From the NCBI GenBank assembly GCA_030765065.1, contig CM060975.1, positions 261,897,816 to 261,961,815 on the forward strand: DNA of 64,000 nt, given 5' to 3'. This DNA comes from Deroplatys truncata (Eukaryota > Arthropoda > Insecta > Mantodea > Mantidae). Positions 47,428-58,674 of the stretch are shown piece after piece (positions within the stretch are counted from its first letter, which is position 1; each line of letters begins with the position of its first letter). The position numbers were made by a program, and so were the translations under genes. A model generated the notes under the pieces. The model had not been told where the DNA came from and ran no database searches. It worked only from the letters and a program-made list of their open reading frames with translations.

Positions 47428-47448
47428 TCGAAAAAAAAAATGTAACCT

Positions 47449-47888
47449 TCCATGCAAACCAGCGTGTACACAGATAGAACACGCATTGAAACATCGGGGT
47501 TTGAAATGTTTGGACAGCTCTTGTCATTTATTTTAACTCTTGTCAACGTCAAAACAGTTGAATATCTTTCCTGCCAAACATTCACATTTTTACAGTAACA
47601 TAATTATTCGCGCTGTTTATGAGCTTCGTTCAGCAAGCTTGTCGTGCTTTTAGTTTCTCTAGCACCTGCCTGTGGAGCATAGAAGTATTCCATCCCACCT
47701 ATAGGTTCGATAACGTACTTCCACCGGAAGATGTATTGGGAAAAACTGAGTGAAAAAAAACAAAAAAGCAAAAACAAAAAAAAAAAAAACTAACTACATT
47801 CACACGACACACACACACACACTCTTTCTCTCACTCTCCCTCCCTACCCACTATATTTCACAAAATATTCTTACGAAAGCTTGCTTTA
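47449..47888. other. Stretch without recognisable gene
   Basis: Contains A-rich (47753-47790) and CA/CT-rich (47803-47850) low-complexity tracts. No gene seen. Confidence 0.5.
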
Positions 47889-48755
47889 AACTTTCTCTAC
47901 TACGTATGGTAAGTCGGGGAGGTATTGCATTCCATCCAAAAATTGGATACCGAGATTTCTCAAGAAATGCATGTTTTGGGCATCCTGAATCAAAAAAAAA
48001 GTCTTTTTAGAAAAAGGTCTGTGTGTGTTTCTCTGTGGATGTGTGTCTATGTGTGTGTGAACAACATAACTTAAAAACGAAAAGTCGGATAAATACTAAA
48101 CTTGGTATTTATGTTCAGTATCTCTCAAAAATACAACACGAAGATTTTAAAGAAAATCCCCTCACTCTAGACTACCCTTTACATGTAACATTATTCAAAC
48201 TTTTTTTGATTTTCTCCAAAATGGTGGTAACAATTTTGATTAAAATATCATATGTTTAAGATATTATCTTGACAAATAAAATATGTATCTTGAATTTTTT
48301 GGGAATGTCCCCAAAATTACTCTTCTTTCTGAATGGGTTTTCCATAACTGGTTTAATCGTAAGAAATAGATAACATTTTTCTACACTTAAAATGTATATC
48401 CCGTTAAAGCACACAATTTATGTCATATACATATATTTTTTGTCAACTGAACCATATCTGAGATATTCCTTGTTATTTGTTTCAATTTACCAAGACTTAT
48501 ACCTTTTTCTAAATGGGAATTCGTTATTTTCTTTTTTATATCCTGGACACGTAAAGAGAATGGAATACTCTGCTCCATATAGCAACTAGCTCTTAAAAGA
48601 TTTGACTCTCGAAGCATACCACATTCCCCTTGCATCTACAAGAAAATTAGCAATTAGATTAATATTTCGATTAACATGAAGTAGATGGAGAATAGGCGTT
48701 TGTAAAAATAGTTTGAAAAGAGTAGAGAAAGTCATGCGAGTGTAACACATCAGAT
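47889..48755 (+). repeat. Family R, near full length
   Basis: ACTTTCTCTACTACGTATGG at the left and AGTAGAGAAAGTCATGCGAG then TGTAACACATCAGATT at the right. A GT-rich tract lies at about 48018-48060, in the fixed position. Every internal landmark is present, making this one of the best copies for a consensus. Confidence 0.92.
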
Positions 48756-49582
48756 TTATTTTTCTATTTGCCTGAAGTTAATCGAAATAAACCTTTGCTG
48801 AAATAGTTCCATTATTAATTCCATAAGTGCAAAATCAACCGTACCAACAGGTACAGAGCTAGCGGCTAAATTCTGGACTTGAAATTCTATAATCATTCCA
48901 CAACATTACGAGAAAGATCTCAATAGCGACAGCGAAAGAAAGAAAATAATAAACATTATTAAAAGTTTAATAAAAGCTTCTACTGCTTACAGTAGGTACT
49001 AAAATATGCATTATAGGTTTACAAACGGCATTTCATAAAATCAGTAATTATTTTCTCAACTTTCTTCACGCAACGCTTGGGAGCAGTTGTATTTGATAAG
49101 CATTACAGTTATTGCTGATTTGCTGCTTTGATGTACAAAAGCAAGAATACCTGAAAACAAAAAGTTTTGCTTTATTGACTATGCCGTAATTGAACATTTT
49201 CCGCTAAAATTTGATTAGGAATAATTAGTAATCTTTTTGATCTCTCTAATACTTTGAATTTCTCGTCCGCTGTCACTCTGTAGCTAACAACTTCGAGTTT
49301 CTGTTCAATGTCCAGCAGTTGCCGCGCCTACAGTAGGCCTCCACATTAATTGGGCGTGCAAGCGCTTAGCACTTGTTTTTTGGAATGCGATGATCAACTG
49401 CATACAATACGAAGTCCCTGAATTGGAATTTAGGGTTGGCGTAAAAGAAAATGTCCAAATGTCGCAAACTTTTTTTCAGCGCGAATTTGAGCAACTCGTT
49501 TGGTCGTTCATTCTTTATTTACTTCTCTTTTTCTCCGTTGTTTTGAATAAGTTTTGTTGCTGCTATGTATGGAAAGCAAGTT
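48756..49582. other. Stretch without recognisable gene
   Basis: A 79-codon ORF at 49390-49629 runs into the L2 repeat and shows no domain. Nothing else recognised. Confidence 0.4.
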
Positions 49583-50418
49583 TGAAGGTGTATTATATTT
49601 CGACTGTTGGGGAGTCGAACTTGAAGTAGTTGCAACCGCACGTATGGTAAAATGTTTCCGGTAGCCTTCGCTCCAAATGTTTAAACAAAATTGTTAAATT
49701 TGTAATTTTGACTGTTTCTTTATTATATATTTATACTTGCCTCGACTGCGTCAGTATTTATTTTTAGAGACATGAATGTCTTATTAGGGAGTGGTGCGAC
49801 TGAAGAATGTACGCTTACACAGATTATAATTTTACTTCACTCCTTTTATTAATACTTGACACGATTTAAATAACACTTCACTGATATGAGAGCTGTGAGA
49901 TTTTTTTATTAAACTCTTGCACTTTTTAACACGTAAACTATTTTTGTCCCACACAAAATACATATTAAATTTCTCGAGGACACATCTCGCGTCCAGTTAG
50001 GAAAACTGTCTACAAGCAACTGACTTCTGAATTTGTAATTTTTGCTCCATTTTAGTTTCTGATTGGCTAATCCTAATCCAATAGAATAGCTTCATTTAAC
50101 TAAAGATATTTCTGGTTGTTGATTGGCTATTTTATAAACTGTCACAAAAATTACATTATTGCTTCCAAGAATCACAGGTAGTATTATTAAACTTTCAAAT
50201 TCATTATACCTACTATTCTCTCATTATTAAATTACGTAATACATTCACATAACATCATTACACATATATACAATACTATAAACATATACAATGACTGTAA
50301 TATACACTTTTTATGTATTGTTACACACACACACACACATTGCTTTAAGGCGGGGTATTATTGAATTTATATATTATATAATTAGACTGAAATCATTTGT
50401 GTTAAAAATACTGCTTCA
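49583..50418 (-). mobile_element. LTR-like repeat, family L2, copy 3
   Basis: Same family as 35789-36701 and 37699-38611. The plus-strand left edge is TGAAGGTGTATTATATTTCG then TGTTGGGGAGTCGAAC, and the right edge is TTAAAAATACTGCTTCA. A short (CA)n lies at about 50322-50338. It is downstream, in the minus-strand sense, of the L1 LTR and leader at 50852-51926. Confidence 0.65.
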
Positions 50419-50851
50419 GTTTCGATCAAGCCGGGTTTCGATTAAGTGCTGTTTGGTTAATTATGATTTTGCTGTATTTTCATCCAAATGTTACACCCAT
50501 TATTAGCAACGAAAAACAACGAAATATTTTCCATGCGAAAAGTTTTGGGGGAAGAGATTTACTTTAAAATATTTGCTCGGTAAGTTTAAATAGTGCGTAA
50601 GAGAAACAGTAAATTTGGTATTTATTAGACTTTCCGATACACACATATACGCGCTTGCGGGGATTTTATATGTGTAAACTGTAGAATAATTCTAAACGTT
50701 GTGTACATCTAGCCAGTGTAGTATTGTAATTTTATTGCATTATTTGTCCTCCACTTGTGGTTAAAATTCTCTTTTGTAAATTCTTTAGTTCTAGTTTAGT
50801 TAGTTTCAAAATTTTTATTATAAGTTGAGATAACATTTATGGTTTGTTTGT
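50419..50851. other. AT-rich stretch, no gene seen
   Basis: Lies between an L2 repeat and the leader units of the L1 LTR. No ORF with a recognisable domain. Confidence 0.4.
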
Positions 50852-51055
50852 TAGCCCCACGTTTGGGAAGCCAGTTTGAGAGTGGTATTATTTGTGACAT
50901 TATTTATTTATTGAGTCCCAGGTTTGGGAGCCAATTTGCGATGGTAAATTTATAATATTATTTGTGTATGTGTGTTTACTTCACGTGGTGAAGCCATTTT
51001 GTGACGTGATTCTTTGTTAGGTTTGTAGCTCCATCTGGTGTTAGCAATTTGCGGT
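50852..51055 (-). repeat. Four tandem primer-binding-like leader units
   Basis: Units start near 50852, 50912, 50975 and 51026 on the plus strand. Each is a variant of CCCACGTTTGGGAAGCCAGT followed by a GT-rich AT stretch, spaced 51-63 bp. The first two keep the TTGGCTCCCAAACCTGGG-like string on the minus strand, and the other two are degenerate. They follow the L1 LTR in its sense direction, the place of a retroelement leader. Confidence 0.55.
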
Positions 51056-51111
51056 AGTATTAGTGTTCGTTTGAAAGAATGCTACTGTTATTTTATTTAA
51101 TTTTTGTTCAC

Positions 51112-51926
51112 TGTCCTCCGGCTAGCTATGAACTTTTGGTCAAGCACTTCTCTTTATACAGGTTGTGTAAACGGAAGGGAGTCTCTTATCCAAAAATAAC
51201 ACTGATGAAGGAATTTGTTTTACACTTTTATTGTCGAACACAGTCACTATCACATTTACACATTGATCTAGACACTCGCCAAACTGAAACTGTTATAATA
51301 ACTTCATTGCTGATCATTTTTAATTCGCGTACTTCAACTTTTTGTATAATTAACTTTACAACACTTTAGATTTTTCATAACTCTGCTACGCGTAACTTGT
51401 GAATCGATAGCCGACGTGTAATATTTCTGCTGAACTGACGGACTGAAGGCGACGTGTATCATACAAATATTTTCGACGAACTGACGGACTGCAGACGACG
51501 TGTAGTGTACAAAGATTTTAGATGAACTGACAGACTGAAGGATTTACGTCTAACCTACCTTTTATACTCCTACACCCAGATATGCCTAAAGATTATAACT
51601 GAGCTGCAATTGGCTAATAAAACGCGCCAACATTAGCGTCTATTTTTATATCCAAAGAAAATTATGAATACATATGCTCTAGGGAAATGTTCCAGAATAT
51701 TCTAAAGGAAAACGCGCCAACATTACGTAACTTCCTCGTTTCCAATAATGATAAACAGCTCACCCCCTCGCTGCACTATTGCACGCTATTATTGTCAGTT
51801 TCAGTAAGGCAGTATAAACTTACTTCCCAACAATAATTACAATCAACAAACATCTTAAATCAATGTCACATAATAACGCATATTCATACTATAATCACTC
51901 TTTACATTTAAATAATTTGTGATACA
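51112..51926 (-). mobile_element. LTR (family L1) with promoter and polyA signal
   Basis: In the minus-strand sense it begins TGTATCACAAATTATTT near 51926. It has a TATA box (TATAAAA, 51566-51560), an arthropod-type initiator TCAGT about 28 bases downstream (51538-51534), AATAAAAGTGTAAAAC near 51230, and an end at CTAGCCGGAGGACA (51112). It is homologous to 22692-23470. A 46-bp triplication lies just downstream of the TATA box. No pol coding sequence is attached. Confidence 0.75.
51413..51548. repeat. 46-bp tandem repeat x3 within the L1 LTR
   Basis: GAACTGAC occurs at 51432, 51478 and 51524, with exactly 46 bp between copies. The surrounding GACGTGTA and GGACTG strings repeat with it. The relative at 22692-23470 lacks this triplication. 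Confidence 0.85.
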
Positions 51927-52291
51927 AATCAAAGTTGACTACTACACTACAGTCTCTTTTTCGCGGCAGCGAAGGCTTAGGACTAAACAAAGGTGGTAAC
52001 CAGTTCATTGATTTCGTCACAAATTGTTTAGTGAAACTCCCTCTAGGCTTATAATTTATACCCCAAAGTATTTACACCCGGAATTTATAATATTCTTAAG
52101 GGACTTTTGAAGAAATCAAAACGTGATATAAGTTAAATTAAGGTCTTAAATAGGTTTTTATACAGATGCTGAATATCCCAACAGGTTGCGTAAGTATATG
52201 CTTGTACATAGCTTGCGGAGAGCATTATTGTACAGGAAAACATAGGTTTTAATTCGCCAAAGAAGATATTTAGTATCAAGATTCATATAGT
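51927..52291. other. Stretch without recognisable gene
   Basis: No ORF or terminus seen between the L1 LTR and the family R cluster. Confidence 0.4.
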
Positions 52292-53236
52292 AAAAATCTG
52301 ATGTGTTACACTCACATGACTTTCTCTACTCTTGTACAATCTATTTTTTACAAACGCCTATTCTCCATATGCTTTATGTTAATCGAGATATCGAGATGTC
52401 AATCTTATTGCTAATTTTCTTGTAGATGCAAGGGGAATATGGTAGCTTTTAAGCGATGGTCAAATATTTTAACGCTGGGTGCTATGCGGCGTATTCCATT
52501 CTCTTTGCAAGTCCAGGACAAAAAAATCTGATGTGTTACACTCACATGACTTTCTCTACTCTTGTTCAATCTAATTTTACAAACGCCTATTCTCCATATG
52601 CTTCATGTTAATCGAGATATAGAGATGTCAATCTTATTGGTAATTTTCTTGTAGATGCAAAGGAAATATGGTAGCTTTTAAGCGATAGTCATATATTTTA
52701 ACGCTGGTTGCTATGTGGCGTATTCCATTCTCTTTGCATGTCCAGGGCATAAAAAATGAATAACGAATTTGAGAAAAAGTGTAAGTATTGGAGAATTTAA
52801 GGAAATAACAAGCAATATCTCGAAAACGGTTCACTCAACAAAAGAAATGTATATGACATAAGTTGTGTATTTTAATGCGATCTACATTTTTTGTGTAGTG
52901 AAATTTTGTCTATCTCTTATGGTTTACCAGTTATGCAAAAGTCGTTCACAATGAAGAATACTTTTGGAGACATTCCCAGAAAATTCGAGATATACATTTC
53001 ATTTCTCATGACATTATCTTAAACATATGATATTTTCATTAAAATCGTTAGAGCCATTTTTGAGAAAATTAAAATTTTCGAGAAATCTTCCATGTAAAGG
53101 GTAGTCTGGGGTGGGAATATTTTCTTGAAAACCTTCGTGTCGCATCTCTGGAAGATACTGAACCTAAATACCAAGTTTGGTGCTTATCCGACTGTTCGTT
53201 TTTGAGTTATGCTGTTCACAGACACACAGACACACA

Positions 53237-53287
<51 letters not shown>

Positions 53288-54071
53288 ACACACGGACATG
53301 TTTCCAAAAATGCATTTTTTGGATTCAGGAGGTCTCAAAACATGTATTTCCAGTGAAATCTCGGTATCGAATTTTTGGGTGGAATGCAATACTTCCCCTA
53401 CTTACTATACGTAGTAGAGAAAGTAAAAATGAATAACGAATTTGAGAAAAAGTATAAGTATTGGAAAATTTAAGGAAATAACAAGCAATATCTCGAAAAC
53501 GGTTCACTCAACAAAAGAAATGTATATGATATAAGTTGTGTATTTTAACGCGATCTACATTTTTTGTGTAGTAAAATTTTGTCTATCTCTTATGGTTTAT
53601 GGTTATGCAAAAGTCGTTCACAATGAAGAATACTTTTGGAGACATTCCCAGAAAATTCGAGATATACGTTTCATTTCTCATGACATTATCTTAAACATAT
53701 GATATTTTCATCAAAATCGTTGGAGCCATTTTCGAGAAAATAAAAATTTTCGAAAAATCTTCCATGTAAAGGGTAGTCTGGGGTGGGGGGATTTTCTTGA
53801 AAACCTTCGTGTCGCATCTCTGGAAGATACTGAACCTAAATACCAAGTTTGGTGCTTATCCGACTGTTCGTTTTTGAGTTATGCTGTTCACAGACACACA
53901 GACACACAGACACACACACACACACACAGACACACACACGGACATGTTTCCAAAAATGCATTTTTTGGATTCAGGAGGTCTCAAAATATGTATTTCCAGT
54001 GAAATCTCGGTATCGAATTTTTGGGTGGAATACAATACTTCCCCTACTTACTATACGTAGTAGAGAAAGTA
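52292..54071 (-). repeat. Family R cluster: 3' part duplicated and 5' part duplicated (A-A-B-B)
   Basis: In plus-strand order there are two 230-bp units of the family's 3' part (52292-52521 and 52522-52751). Two units of its remaining 5' part follow (52752-53424 and 53425-54071). The A units each start AAAAATCTGATGTGTTACAC, and each B unit ends CTTACTATACGTAGTAGAGA then AAGT. The B copies differ mainly in the length of a (CA)n tract (53216-53293 against 53889-53939). High similarity points to recent tandem duplication. Confidence 0.92.
53216..53293. repeat. (CA)n microsatellite inside family R
   Basis: Long CA tract at the family's fixed microsatellite site. It creates a His-Thr repeat ORF that is not a gene. 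Confidence 0.95.
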
Positions 54072-57000
54072 AAAATTCGGTAACACTCACGGATAAAATT
54101 ATGAAAATAAGTCGCTGTCTTCAAAGTATTAATGTTAATCACTAGAATTATTTGTCGTGTCTTTGCATTTGAACAAAATTTATAACACATTTGTACTACC
54201 TATAAAAGCAAATTTCTCATTCATTTTGCACTCAATTTATTTTCATCTACACAGTAAATGAAGTATGCAATAAGACACAAAGTAATTACAGTACAAATTA
54301 GTAGTACCTTTTTATTGGATAACTAAAATAATATAAAACATAATTTTCTAAAATTATGCTTTTTTTAAGCACTGAAACATAAAATTGTGTGAAGTTCGAC
54401 AAATTTTAAGATAAATGCCCATGTTTCACCCCTCTCCCAAATTGCGCCAGTGAATGAAATGACTATAATTATAGCTTTAAAATACCCATGAAATGTATGT
54501 GTAAATGATAAATTTCTTGTACAACATATTTTTATTGTTTAAATCTCATAAATTGTAAACACCAATGACTAAAATTTAAGTTCGTTATTTTGTGTTAGGC
54601 TTTTTAGTCCCTCAATGCAGCGTGTGTCAATATTTTTGAATCCGCACAAATGTGTTCTGGTATAATCATGTAGAAGAGAAGAGAGGAGAGGCAAATTCGA
54701 GAGCAATTGCACACATGTGAAGCAAGTGGGAGCTCTGAGGTGTGTGACCACTTCTGTGGTGGAGAAAACAGCCACTTTTCTCCCTGCCTATTTGCTACAT
54801 GAAATAAAGACAATGGCCATATAGAAAAGTACCATTTCTGAACGTGCCCTTTAACACAGCTACGGTGTAAACAAAAGGTATTCAGCAGTTGGCACCCATT
54901 TTGTTCCTGCAGCGTCTATGCGTTTTTAGCAAAAAGCATTGTCTCATGAGTCTCAATTAGGAGTGAAAGCAAGGCAGCGCATGAGCGGAAGGTAGCATGC
55001 AGAATGAGATCCTGGCAGGCATGTCCATTGTGATAAATACGTACATGTAGCTCTTTATTCTAAGAAAATAATGAACCTCAGCATTATGAAATGAGGTATA
55101 CATTACTTGACATTAATTGTGAACTACTAAATTGAGTAGAAGAGTTACAAAACACTTTCTCAACGTATTTCATCAGTGCTATCCAGATTTGGGACATGGC
55201 TATTAGCATACTTATCCAAAACTCCTTTGCGAATTACGAACCTTAACAAACATCCTCAACTGGACAACGAATCTTCCAGTCTGGTCGAATTACTCGCTAT
55301 AACGTCACAAGCAGAACGGATATAATTTAACACGGCAACCTACTAGTGAAGGTTAGAACCCGGCTGTGTGCAGTGTGCATTGAATTGCAAATAATATTAA
55401 TGAATTGAAAGAGAAAACAGAGGTAAACCAATGAATGATTTGGACTGCACATAGTACAAGGGGGCCATATGAGGTGGTGTTAATAAACAACGGTGAGGCC
55501 AAATAATTAACATTTGGTTCACATAGTTTCAGGGATAATTCAGTTAGTTCTATATGTCACCACCAGAGGAGAAAATGGAGCTATATGGGAAGTGAAAGAA
55601 AAAAAAGTGTTTCACGTGACTTGAATCTAATACAACTAAAAATTCCAATTTCAAATAGGACTTAATATTGTTACATGCTGGATAGAGGCCTAAACGTTCA
55701 CATGAAAATTAAATTAATTTCAAACACTCAGCATCACATTGAGGGGACGTATACTCACTTGGCTGCAGAGGACCGAAACGTCCTGGTTAAGAGCAGGCGT
55801 GGGTTTTTCACTGTGCAAAATCCATAACACATATTCCTAGATTTATTTCCCAACCGTTTGGTGTTCCTACAGTATTAAATATGAAAGTTGAGAGATGTCC
55901 ACCGATCCAAAAGCCGGCTTGCACACGCGATTCGCTTCTCGCAGAATCCTAAGACAGGCGCTATATCCCGCACCACTCATGGCTAGCAAAAACTCCCAGC
56001 CAAGAGTGACGTTATCCCAGTCAACATCAAAGTGCAACAACAATATGTCTGGTAATGACAATGAAACCCCCTAAATGATTAATGCGCCGCAATATGCCGC
56101 CCTTGAACATGTTCCACAATTACTACATTCTATGCATCGCATTGTCCACTATAAAACGTGGCAAAACTGCCTCACGTGAAGTGCCATGTGCTAAACTATT
56201 CACATGGTCTCGGCATCCTACCCCAGGAGAAAAATGTATATGTAGGCGCCATTTCCTGCTCTGGTGCCGACTTTATGAACTAATTATTTTTCTTCTAGAT
56301 TATAAAAGTCCCATCGTCTCAAAAGTATGTATTCAACATTTAAATTTAGTTGTTTAGTTATGGGCTCCAAACACTTCCTCTTTAATTATAGTCACCCGAT
56401 GCAATAGAAAAGCGGCTATGTAGTAGGATCTTATTCCATTTTATATTAGCTTGATTCTTCGTTAAATTACGGTTAAGATAAAATAAATGAAGATTTAATT
56501 TGTAATTATCTTGGGAATTGGATGGGCAATGACAAAACTAAGATACAAACAAGACAATTTCCCTATTGCAACACCTCTGTGGCACAATTAGAAGTAGTCT
56601 AGCGTGAAAACAAGGAAGGAAAGTCCTTAAAAGGATATAGAGAGCCTTTCTTTTACACTGTGACCGATGTCCGCCGCCGTTCTGACTCACACCCAAACAG
56701 TTATGATATCCCGCAACCGCCTCAGCTCTCATAGTTACTCAGTGATGATAAACACATATCACATACCTCATCATAAGGGATGTTGGAAATGTTGTACCTC
56801 TCTATCTATGCATTTTTGGCCTTTTCTCAGGAAATTGTCATTCACACTCGAGAGTTCAATAAATGAAATTGGGTGAATTTCTCGCCTGGTGTTTTCTTTT
56901 AGTTCTTTCAGTATATGGAGGTTAGTTGCATACTTCTCCTGTTGCTTAAGAATTACTATATCTAGTTATGATATATTATATCCAATTCTCTAGCTAAATC

Positions 57001-57114
57001 ATAAAGTGTACAAGAAACAATGATACGATTTTCCAGGTGAATTAAACATTCCTTAACCAGAGAGCTAATAGCATCACACGTGCTATTGTTCTTCCGAAAA
57101 CTGCACTTATTTAG

Positions 57115-57116
<2 letters not shown>
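54072..57116. other. Long stretch without recognised gene
   Basis: ORFs at 54569-54813, 55867-56061, 56082-56357, 56538-56732 and 56667-56876 are short and without family signature. I found no transposon end or RNA gene. It could be host intron or intergenic DNA. Confidence 0.35.

Positions 57117-57185
<69 letters not shown>
57117..57185. repeat. (ATT)n microsatellite
   Basis: About 69 bases of ATT repeat, giving a poly-asparagine ORF on the minus strand that should be ignored. Confidence 0.97.
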
Positions 57186-57186
<1 letters not shown>

Positions 57187-58153
57187 TATTATTGGAGTAA
57201 CCATTTGGTCATTAATTAAATCTTCAAATATCTTAACCACAACTAGCTAAATAAGCCTGTTAGATTGGGAATCTGTTTTGAAACTCTGTTAACTTTTGAA
57301 TATTTTAAAATGCAGAGAAAACACTTCATGCAGTAACTAAACAAAAGCATAATGGAAATTAAATGTAACAACTGATTAATAGTTCTGAATCAGTAATATA
57401 AGTATATAATGGCTCCCGTATTGGTAACTGAAAAGTTACCGGGATGCTTCCCTACTGCAATCTGCTCGACCGGCCTTGTGTTTAAGCGCGCTGTGTGTTG
57501 CCGGGAAATTAACTGTGAAACAGCCAGCCCTTTTAAACTGATGTCTGAATCGTTGTTCAACACTGAAAGTCATTCATATAATAAAACGCGTTGCGTTACG
57601 TGCAACTTAAACGTGGTTCTGGAATTTATAGAAGTAAATTATTTTCAGCTATAATAAAGAGAGGAGATGCTAAACCTTTCATAAAGATAAAATACGATCC
57701 CCTATTTTGGGGTTTTTCATTAAAGTATGCTGGAATAAAAGCATAGGCTTTTTGCTTGCACTTCCCATTAAACATGAGTATAAAGGGCTGCTACGCATTA
57801 AAGGGTAATGAAGGTAGGCTGAAAAATGAGGCAATCGATTCTATCCCACCCAAAGTTTAAAAAAGCTTTCCTATCTACTTAGGCATATAGCCGCTCCAAT
57901 GGATCATAAATATGGCAAGATTCCAAACGCAGCTGGCTTTTTCTGAAAATCCCAGGAATTAAATTTTATTTGTTTGGCTGTTCTTGCGCTTCGAGACCGA
58001 GCCAATATTGTAACCACTTGAGCACATACGTTATGACGACAATGCACCCGCTCCCTCCATTGTTTGTGTTAATTGCGAATATTTGTGTGCCAGAATAGTT
58101 CGGAACGGGCTACCTTCTCACGTCGTATGTAATATAATGGTCCATTCTACTGC
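57186..58153. other. Stretch without recognised gene
   Basis: An 81-codon plus-strand ORF (57409-57654) has no domain I recognise. Nothing else called. Confidence 0.35.
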
Positions 58154-58227
58154 GAGAGTAACAAAAGAGCAGTGGCATGGTATTCCTTAGAGGTCACTGA
58201 ATGACATGTGCTCTTTTGGTCACTCTT
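58154..58227. repeat. Hairpin with ~18-bp arms
   Basis: GAGAGTAACAAAAGAGCA at 58154-58171 pairs with TGCTCTTTTGGTCACTCTT at 58209-58227, with two or three mismatches, leaving a loop of about 37 nt. It may be a tiny foldback element. No target duplication is evident. Confidence 0.6.
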
Positions 58228-58674
58228 ACGTCAACAGACTCGCAAATGCATTCTACAGGCTATACAGTTACTCAAAGTATTCGTCTGCACTTTAAAAAAT
58301 TCTAGCAGCAAAGTTAATGCAGCGAAAATCTTAACTTTTTTTGGCCTAAAGATAGAATGTTAACAGAGTTTGTGTTTTGGCATTTTTTTCACTTGTATAA
58401 TTTTTTGAAAAATATGCCAAAATTGCAACTCCTTTGTACGTGATGTTTTCAAAATTATCTTATATCCATTTAGTAGAGCAACTGTTTTTATGTATTACTT
58501 GATTTTGCGCTCAAAATAGGATTTCACTTTACAGAGAAATAAAATATCAAAGTTGGGAATTTTCAAATCTCTTGCCTAACTCCTTGCTTACGGTTCACTT
58601 TTTAGGACTTCAAAAATTTATTTCTGCACACCAATTTAAGCACATGTCGATGCAAATCTGCTCTACCCAATGTA

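Larger units (their letters stand above)
45994..47439 (+). mobile_element. ORF1-only LINE-like element with 9-bp target duplication
   Basis: Bounded by the direct repeat ATGTAACCT at 45985-45993 and 47440-47448, and ending in an A10 tail. It is therefore a complete insertion of about 1.45 kb. It encodes a gag-like ORF1 (46004-47123, frameshifted) followed directly by a 3' UTR of about 310 bp. No endonuclease or reverse transcriptase coding sequence is present. A 5'-truncated relative of the same 3' end is at 5921-6110. This is either an internally deleted LINE or a non-autonomous half-LINE that relies on a partner's enzymes. Confidence 0.88.

Noticed and set aside
53202-53436. His-Thr repeat ORFs
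   Set aside because: Translation of the (CA)n tract inside family R.
52292-54071. CRISPR-like array
   Set aside because: The repeats are two tandem duplications of an interspersed element, without spacers. The window is eukaryotic.
56962-57240. Poly-asparagine ORF on the minus strand
   Set aside because: Produced by the (ATT)n tract at 57117-57185.
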